8,965 bases of DNA from Chloroflexota bacterium (GTDB lineage: Bacteria; Chloroflexota; Dehalococcoidia; SZUA-161), in the NCBI GenBank assembly GCA_003229915.1, contig QIGA01000063.1:1-8965 (forward strand), read 5' to 3'. A program made the translations under genes and the position numbers. Of the stretch, positions 5,032 to 8,965 are shown piece after piece (positions within the stretch are counted from its first letter, which is position 1; each line of letters starts with the position of its first letter). The notes under the pieces were generated by a model. The model saw only the letters and a program-made list of their open reading frames with translations. It had not been told where the DNA came from and did no database searches.

Positions 5032-5334
5032 TTGCCTATCTACGATTACGAATGTAGTGCCTGTAGCAGCAGGTTCGAGCGCAGGCAGCGTTTCGATGAG
5101 GAACCAATAGCCATCTGTCCTGAATGCGCGGGTAGCGCACGTCGTGTCATCCATTCGGTGCCTGTCCTTTTCAAAGGAAGCGGCTTCTACTGCACTGATC
5201 ATGGCAGGGCATTAAGGGATAGCCCAGGCCGGAAAGACGAGGATGCAGAGGCCAAATCGGAACCGAAGTCAGAGACAAAACCAGAGGTGAAGTCAGAGGC
5301 GAAAACGGCATCCACATCCGAGGAAAGTTGTTGA
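5032..5334 (+). CDS. FmdB-type zinc-ribbon protein with a charged C-terminal tail
   Basis: This 100-residue protein belongs to the FmdB/CxxC_CxxC_SSSS putative regulatory family. From the TTG start it reads MPIYDYECSACSSRFE, with Cys8 and Cys11, then ICPECAG with Cys29 and Cys32, which together form one zinc ribbon. VPVLFKGSGFYCTDHGR closes the conserved part at about residue 59; the family typically has GSGFYxTDY there. The remaining 40 or so residues are Lys/Glu/Ser/Pro-rich (AKSEPKSETKPEVKSEAK), probably disordered. The molecular role is not firmly known; the family was named for a formamidase-linked regulator, and DNA or RNA binding is only proposed. The gene follows a CIRCE operator and attenuator-like leader, suggesting stress induction. 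Its stop overlaps the dtd start (TTGA). Confidence 0.85.
   Translation: MPIYDYECSACSSRFERRQRFDEEPIAICPECAGSARRVIHSVPVLFKGSGFYCTDHGRALRDSPGRKDEDAEAKSEPKSETKPEVKSEAKTASTSEESC
5320..5327 (+). promoter_or_regulatory. Ribosome binding site of dtd inside the preceding gene
   Basis: GAGG within GAGGAAAG lies seven bases before the TTG at 5331. It supports 5331 over the adjacent in-frame TTG at 5328, and fits coupling through the TTGA overlap. Confidence 0.55.
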
Positions 5335-5792
5335 GGGCTCTTATCCAACGAGTATCTCAAGCCTCAGTTAGCATCAACGATCAAGGTGTCGCTTCCATCA
5401 AACAAGGCGCAGTAGTGTTTGTTGGGGTTGGTGGTGGTGACTCCGACGCTGACGCCCGTTATTTAGCAGAGAAAATCGCAAACCTTCGGGTTTTCCCCGA
5501 CGATTCAGGAAAATTCGACCTCTCCTTATTGGACATAGCTGGTGAGGCGCTGGTAGTCAGCCAGTTCACCCTTTTCGCCAGCACCCGCAAGGGACGTCGC
5601 CCCAGCTTCACAGAGGCTGCTCCCCCTGAAGATGCTGAGCCTCTTGTGAACACATTCGCCCAGTTCTTGCGAACCACTGGGCTTAATGTCGAAACTGGTC
5701 GCTTCCAACAACATATGTTGGTCGAGATCCATAACGACGGCCCTGTCACCATCTTCCTCGATAGTGCAGACAGGCATAAGCCAAGACACTAA
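5331..5792 (+). CDS. dtd: D-aminoacyl-tRNA deacylase
   Basis: This 153-residue protein matches the family length. Dtd hydrolyses D-amino acids, and glycine mischarged on tRNA-Ala, from tRNA, a chirality proofreading step in the cytosol. It begins MRALIQRVSQASVSI. The catalytic motif SQFTL is at 77-81, followed by RKGRRPSFTEAA. The Gly-cisPro motif that gives chiral selectivity lies in HNDGPVT, with Gly137-Pro138. GRFQQHMLVEIHNDGPVTI is a normal family variant. The TTG start at 5331 overlaps the stop of the zinc-ribbon gene. The frame also allows a TTG at 5328, but homologues begin MRA. It shares the CIRCE-controlled promoter. The larB gene converges on it with a gap of only 15 bases. Confidence 0.96.
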   Translation: MRALIQRVSQASVSINDQGVASIKQGAVVFVGVGGGDSDADARYLAEKIANLRVFPDDSGKFDLSLLDIAGEALVVSQFTLFASTRKGRRPSFTEAAPPEDAEPLVNTFAQFLRTTGLNVETGRFQQHMLVEIHNDGPVTIFLDSADRHKPRH

Positions 5793-5809
5793 ACTCCAAG
5801 TGGCTGGCT
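5779..5809. terminator. Possible two-way terminator hairpin between dtd and larB
   Basis: AGCCA (5779-5783) pairs with TGGCT (5805-5809), and inside it CACT (5787-5790) pairs with AGTG (5799-5802). The hairpin spans both stop codons of the convergent genes, as expected for a shared terminator. Only ATTTCC follows on the plus strand and no T-run on the minus strand, so it is weak. Confidence 0.3.
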
Positions 5810-6608
5810 ATTTCCTATGCTCCCTCTTAGTACTTGCCCTAAATCTGGCAGCCCGGTTAGCGATCAAGGCTGCTACAGACCCCGCAGGAACCCCCCCGTC
5901 AATATTCACAACCGCCAATCCCAAAGAGCAGGACTGCAACATAGCCATCAGGGCAGCGACCCCCCTCGCCCCCAGACCATATCCATACGAAGTTGGAACC
6001 GCTATCAGCGGGACATCAACCATGCCAGCTATCAACGTGGGTAAGGCTCCCTCTCTGCCTGCAACCACTATAATTACATCCACGTCCTTTCTGATCATCT
6101 CTTTTAGAGGCGGAAACAGCCGGTGGACGCCTGCTGCACCCACATCATAGGCGGTGGTAACTTCGCACCCCATCTCCGATGCCATTACCTTGGCCTCTTC
6201 AGCAACTGGGATGTCAGAAGTTCCTGCCGTGATTATCCCCACCCTTCCCCCGGTAGTACGCACGAAGGAGCCCTCTCCCCTAATTACCACCATGCCTCCA
6301 GCCCCAGCACTCTGCTGGCATTTGTACTTTGCCATGACAGGCTTTAGAGCCTCGACATGCTGCTCAGTAGCTCGACTTATGATCACTCGTCCTCTCTGGG
6401 CAACTGCATTTAAGGCGATCTCGGCCACATCCTCTGGAGTCTTGCCCTCAGCGATAACTACTTCAGGCACACCGTGCCTTATCTCTCGCCCAAGGTCCAA
6501 TCTGGCTAACTCACCCACCTCTTCCACAGCCAACACCCTGAGAGCCTCCTCGGCCTCATCCAAAGACATCTCCCCCCGTGCCAGTCTCTCCAGAACCTCT
6601 CTCAACAA
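5808..6608 (-). CDS. larB: Nickel pincer nucleotide biosynthesis protein LarB (NaAD carboxylase/hydrolase)
   Basis: LarB carboxylates the pyridine ring of nicotinic acid adenine dinucleotide and cleaves its phosphoanhydride, the first step to the nickel-pincer cofactor of lactate racemase and related enzymes. The C-terminal PurE-like domain is clear: LDLGREIRHGVPEVV, GKTPEDVAEIA, VIISRAT, GIITAGTSDIPVAEEA, YDVGAAGVHRLF, VVAGREGALPTLIAG, AVPTSYGYGLG and MLQSCSLGLAVVNIDGG. The Cys in MLQSC fits the position of the covalent cysteine known in the Lactobacillus enzyme. The frame opens at an ATG at 6638 with no ribosome site. AAGGGGAGG six bases before the TTG at 6608 gives a protein starting LLREVLERLARGEMS, like other LarB N-termini, so 266 residues are preferred over 276. 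It is divergent from larC. Confidence 0.94.
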   Translation of the reverse strand: MLREVLERLARGEMSLDEAEEALRVLAVEEVGELARLDLGREIRHGVPEVVIAEGKTPEDVAEIALNAVAQRGRVIISRATEQHVEALKPVMAKYKCQQSAGAGGMVVIRGEGSFVRTTGGRVGIITAGTSDIPVAEEAKVMASEMGCEVTTAYDVGAAGVHRLFPPLKEMIRKDVDVIIVVAGREGALPTLIAGMVDVPLIAVPTSYGYGLGARGVAALMAMLQSCSLGLAVVNIDGGVPAGSVAALIANRAARFRASTKREHRK

Positions 6609-6614
6609 CGAAGG

Positions 6615-6623
6615 CCTCCCCTT
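6615..6623 (-). promoter_or_regulatory. Strong ribosome binding site inside the upstream part of the larB frame
   Basis: On the minus strand AAGGGGAGG ends six bases before a TTG codon at 6608. No purine-rich site precedes the ATG at 6638. This moves the likely larB start downstream and leaves an 85-base gap to larC for two promoters. Confidence 0.6.
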
Positions 6624-6640
6624 ACACTCGAAGTGCATAA

Positions 6641-6675
6641 TATACGTACGGGTAGTATACTAGGCTTAAACTAGG
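6641..6675. promoter_or_regulatory. Control region between larB and larC: inverted repeat, -10 box and direct repeats
   Basis: TATAC (6641-6645) and GTATA (6655-6659) form an inverted repeat around nine bases, a possible operator shared by both genes. TATACT (6656-6661) is a good -10 for larC, but no convincing -35 sits 16-18 bases upstream, so an activator may be needed. ACTAGG occurs twice, at 6659-6664 and 6670-6675, one helical turn apart. On the minus strand TATATT just upstream of 6638 could serve larB. The regulator is unknown. Confidence 0.35.
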
Positions 6676-6693
6676 AATGAAAGAGGAGCCAAA

Positions 6694-7959
6694 ATGCCAA
6701 CCGATACCAAACGCATCCTGGTTTTCGATCCCCAAACAGCCGGGGTATCGGGAGATATGATGGTCGGCGCCCTGCTTGATCTTGGGGCAAATCCCACAAG
6801 AGTGCTGGAGGCAATGAAAACCGTCAAGCATTTCCTTCGAGGATGCCACGACCTGGAGATAACAATAACGGATACTACCAGAAGAGGAATTCAAGCCAAG
6901 AGAGTCGATGTTAAGGTCGAAGAGGATGTTACTCGCAGAACAGCCACTGAACTTCTAGATGCAGCATCTGCATGCCTGCAAAAGCTGCGAGTTTCGGAAG
7001 ACGCCAATCGTTTTGCCTTGGACTCTATCAACGCCCTCGTTTCCGCTGAGGCAGTGATTCACGGTCAAAGCCAGCAAGAGGTTCACCTGCACGAAACCGC
7101 GTCCGCCGATACCCTGGCAGATGTCATGGGCGCTGCTATGGCACTGGATGATTTAGGGATTCTCTCTGATACTAACACCTATTCAACCCCGGTCGCCCTA
7201 GGGGGCGGTATGTTTCAATTCTCCCATGGCATAGCTTCGTCCCCAGCACCAGCCACGCTGGAGATACTGCGTTCTAAGGACTTCCTAGCAGTCGGAGGCC
7301 CAGTCGAAGCCGAGTTGGCCACTCCCACAGGTGTCGCCCTACTTACCACCTTAGCGCTTGAATCCATCAGGTTCTACCCACCGATGACACCAACGGCGGT
7401 GGGCTACGGTGCGGGAGCGAGGGAATTCATAGAGATGCCGAATGTTTTGAGGGTTACCTTGGGGAAGCCTCATGGCTCCGGCCTGATGACCGATGAAGTA
7501 TATGTAATCGACACGAATCTCGACGACTCCACTGGAGAGGTGATCGGCCACGCCATGCACAAGCTATTGCAAGAGGGCGCCAGAGATGTAGCCGCAATCC
7601 CCATGTTTACCAAAAAAGGCAGGCCAGGACACCTGATAGAGGTAATCGCAGACAGATCAAGCTTGGAGCGTTTATGTGCAATTCTGATCGAGGAGACAGG
7701 TTCGCTGGGTGTGAGAATCCATCCATGCGAAAGGCGTATCCTGACTCGTGAATCAATTCTTCTGGAGGTCACAGTAAACGATGTGACAAAAAAGGTTAGT
7801 GTGAAGCTGGCCAAAAGCACAGACGGCCGGATTATTCGCATAAAGCCTGAGTACGATGATGTTAAGAGACTCGCAGATGAAACGGGTAGATCACTGAGAG
7901 AGATCGAGGACTTGGTAAAGAGAAAAGCCGCAGAGGTTATGGACCAGAGGGCGAGATAA
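6694..7959 (+). CDS. larC: Nickel insertion protein LarC, full-length single frame
   Basis: LarC is the CTP-dependent nickel insertase (cyclometallase) that loads Ni into the pincer nucleotide made by LarB and LarE. The 421-residue protein opens with LVFDPQTAGVSGDMMVGALLDLG. It continues with EVHLHETASADTLADVMG (129-146), STPVALGGG, HGIASSPAPATLEIL, ELATPTGVALL and GYGAGAREFIEMPNVLRVTLG. The C-terminal (LarC2) half has VIDTNLDDSTGE (271-282), LLQEGARDVAAIPMFTKKGRPGHLIEV and ETGSLGVRI. In Lactobacillus plantarum the halves LarC1 and LarC2 are joined by a programmed frameshift. Here they are one uninterrupted frame, joined near residues 258-268. GAGGAG lies five bases before the ATG. It diverges from larB and converges on nadC. 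Confidence 0.95.
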   Translation: MPTDTKRILVFDPQTAGVSGDMMVGALLDLGANPTRVLEAMKTVKHFLRGCHDLEITITDTTRRGIQAKRVDVKVEEDVTRRTATELLDAASACLQKLRVSEDANRFALDSINALVSAEAVIHGQSQQEVHLHETASADTLADVMGAAMALDDLGILSDTNTYSTPVALGGGMFQFSHGIASSPAPATLEILRSKDFLAVGGPVEAELATPTGVALLTTLALESIRFYPPMTPTAVGYGAGAREFIEMPNVLRVTLGKPHGSGLMTDEVYVIDTNLDDSTGEVIGHAMHKLLQEGARDVAAIPMFTKKGRPGHLIEVIADRSSLERLCAILIEETGSLGVRIHPCERRILTRESILLEVTVNDVTKKVSVKLAKSTDGRIIRIKPEYDDVKRLADETGRSLREIEDLVKRKAAEVMDQRAR

Positions 7960-8194
7960 CCTCAGAAGCTCAATCTCTAGGAGAGTGGCCGAGAACTTGG
8001 CAAAACAGGTGTAGCCTACAGCAGATGCTCCAACCTGCCCAGAATTCTCAGACAGGCTCCTAGTCAGAGGCAAGCCCCGAGGATTTCCGGCGGAGGATTA
8101 TCGAGTACAGGCTAAGGAAATCTCCTTTGCGTATTAATATCTGGATGACCATAAGTAGATATCCATGCTCCCGCGGCCAGCTTTCTCAGTTTCT
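7960..8194. other. 235-base gap between larC and nadC, no gene seen
   Basis: The gap joins two convergent genes. Short pairings are present: CAGGT/ACCTG (8006-8037), AAGGA/TCCTT (8114-8127, 4-base loop) and ATATCT/AGATAT (8137-8162). None is followed by a convincing T-run, so no intrinsic terminator can be named. The stretch near 7979-8000 resembles the 5' side of a Leu/Ser tRNA, but no tRNA fold can be completed. No plausible open frame with a ribosome site was seen. Confidence 0.6.
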
Positions 8195-8965
8195 TCATTG
8201 CGTCTCAAACTCAAGACTTATATCCAGTGCTTTCGCCGAATGAGTAAGCGCTCCTACAGATATACGGTCAACCCCGGTTTGAGCAACGGCGTACACGTTG
8301 TCCAGAGTAATTCCACCGGATGCTTCGATCAGTGCTCGCCCCTGCGCCAGTTCCACCACCTTTTTCATATCCTCAAGTCCCATGTTATCCAGCATAATTA
8401 TGTCCGCACCGGCTGCGAGCGCCTCCTCGGCTTGCTCTACAGACTCAACCTCAACCTCGACTTTCAGAGTATTGAGCGCGTGCTGCCTAGCCTTCTGTAT
8501 AGCGTCCGCTAAACCCATACCACTAGAACGAAGCACCGCCAGATGATTATCCTTTATCAGAATACCATCACCCAGGTTATATCGATGGTTGTGTCCATCG
8601 CCGGCTCGCACCGCGTACTTCTCCAGCAGTCTTAAGCCGGGAGTGGTCTTGCGTGTATCTGCTATGAGCGCCTTGGTCCCCGAAACAGCCTCCACATACC
8701 GTGCTGTCTCAGTAGCGATGCCGCTGAGTCGCTGCAAGAAGTTCAAGGCTGTCCTCTCAGCTCTGAGGATGCTTGTGACAATCCCTTCAATGACAGCCAG
8801 CCTATCCCCGGGATGCACCTTGCTGCCGTCGGCAACCAGTTCTTTGACTCCCAGCGCCGAATCCACCCTTCGGAACGTCATAGTGGCCACGCCTAAACCA
8901 GCCAGAACCCCCTCGCCCTTCGCCACCAGATATGCCTTCCCCTCCTGATTCGCCGGTATCAGCAC
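8195..8965 (-). CDS. nadC: Quinolinate phosphoribosyltransferase (decarboxylating), start beyond the right edge
   Basis: NadC converts quinolinate and PRPP to nicotinate mononucleotide, CO2 and PPi in de novo NAD synthesis. The 256 visible residues are nearly complete; the frame is open at the edge with VLIPANQEGKAYLVAK, and about 30 N-terminal residues (the usual EDxxxGDxTT region) should lie outside. Motifs are RTALNFLQRLSGIAT (71-85), ADTRKTTPGLRLLEKYAV (102-119), GDGHNHRYNLGDGILIKDNHL, VEVEVESVEQAEEAL, ADIIMLDNM, IEASGGITLDNV and GVDRISVGALTHSAKALDISLE. GDGHNHR appears where many homologues have GGGxNHR. Its product is the direct precursor of NaAD, the substrate of LarB encoded two genes away. 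It converges on larC. Confidence 0.97.
   Translation of the reverse strand: MLIPANQEGKAYLVAKGEGVLAGLGVATMTFRRVDSALGVKELVADGSKVHPGDRLAVIEGIVTSILRAERTALNFLQRLSGIATETARYVEAVSGTKALIADTRKTTPGLRLLEKYAVRAGDGHNHRYNLGDGILIKDNHLAVLRSSGMGLADAIQKARQHALNTLKVEVEVESVEQAEEALAAGADIIMLDNMGLEDMKKVVELAQGRALIEASGGITLDNVYAVAQTGVDRISVGALTHSAKALDISLEFETQ

Noticed and set aside
5686..6663. Plus-strand open frames opposite dtd's end and larB
   Set aside because: They are shadows of the well-conserved larB frame and have compositionally odd Thr/Ser/Pro-rich proteins.
7979..8050. tRNA-like opening resembling the 5' side of a Leu/Ser tRNA
   Set aside because: No T-arm sequence, no seven-base acceptor pairing and no anticodon stem can be formed.
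8195..8965. nadC starting at the right edge of the window
   Set aside because: The first codon is GTG by chance; the conserved region before LIPA is missing, so the true start is outside.
1..8965. Defence system, prophage, integrated element or biosynthetic cluster
   Set aside because: Every long frame belongs to a core family in an ordinary operon arrangement; there are no recombinases, attachment sites or CRISPR repeats.

Overview
The window looks like a chromosomal housekeeping region of an anaerobic-type bacterium. The best guess is Chloroflexota, close to Dehalococcoidia; this is an inference. It rests on a very short EF-Ts of 171 residues, the order rpsB-tsf-pyrH-frr-uppS-cdsA-dxr in one tight run, roughly balanced base composition, free use of TTG starts, and a short palindromic intergenic repeat with CCCTTCG cores. 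There is no phage, insertion sequence, CRISPR array, rRNA or convincing tRNA.

Left half (1-4780, all minus strand): a translation and envelope operon read right to left. It encodes ribosomal protein S2, elongation factor Ts, UMP kinase, ribosome recycling factor, undecaprenyl diphosphate synthase, CDP-diglyceride synthase and the start of DXP reductoisomerase, which runs off the left edge. Most junctions overlap or are only a few bases apart. The exception is a 271-base gap between pyrH and frr, which holds a palindromic, REP-like repeat.

Middle (4781-5031): a divergent control region between rpsB and a plus-strand pair. The plus side has a near-consensus sigma-A promoter (TTGACA, 17-base spacer, TAAATT), directly followed by a perfect 18/18 CIRCE operator for the heat-shock repressor HrcA. 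After that comes a leader with overlapping hairpins, the second of which ends in six T's like an attenuator. The minus side has a 7-bp perfect hairpin in the rpsB leader.

Right half: the CIRCE-controlled pair encodes an FmdB-type zinc-ribbon protein and D-aminoacyl-tRNA deacylase, translationally coupled through TTGA. Convergent to it is larB, and divergent from larB is larC; both make the nickel-pincer nucleotide (NPN) cofactor. Convergent to larC, and running off the right edge, is nadC, which makes nicotinate mononucleotide. That compound is the precursor of nicotinate adenine dinucleotide, the substrate of LarB, so the right end joins NAD synthesis to NPN synthesis. LarA and LarE are not in the window.

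The most interesting points are the heat-shock operator and attenuator-like leader on the FmdB-Dtd pair, the repeat inside the rpsB operon, and the larB/larC/nadC neighbourhood. No wholly new system is evident; most genes are recognisable core families.
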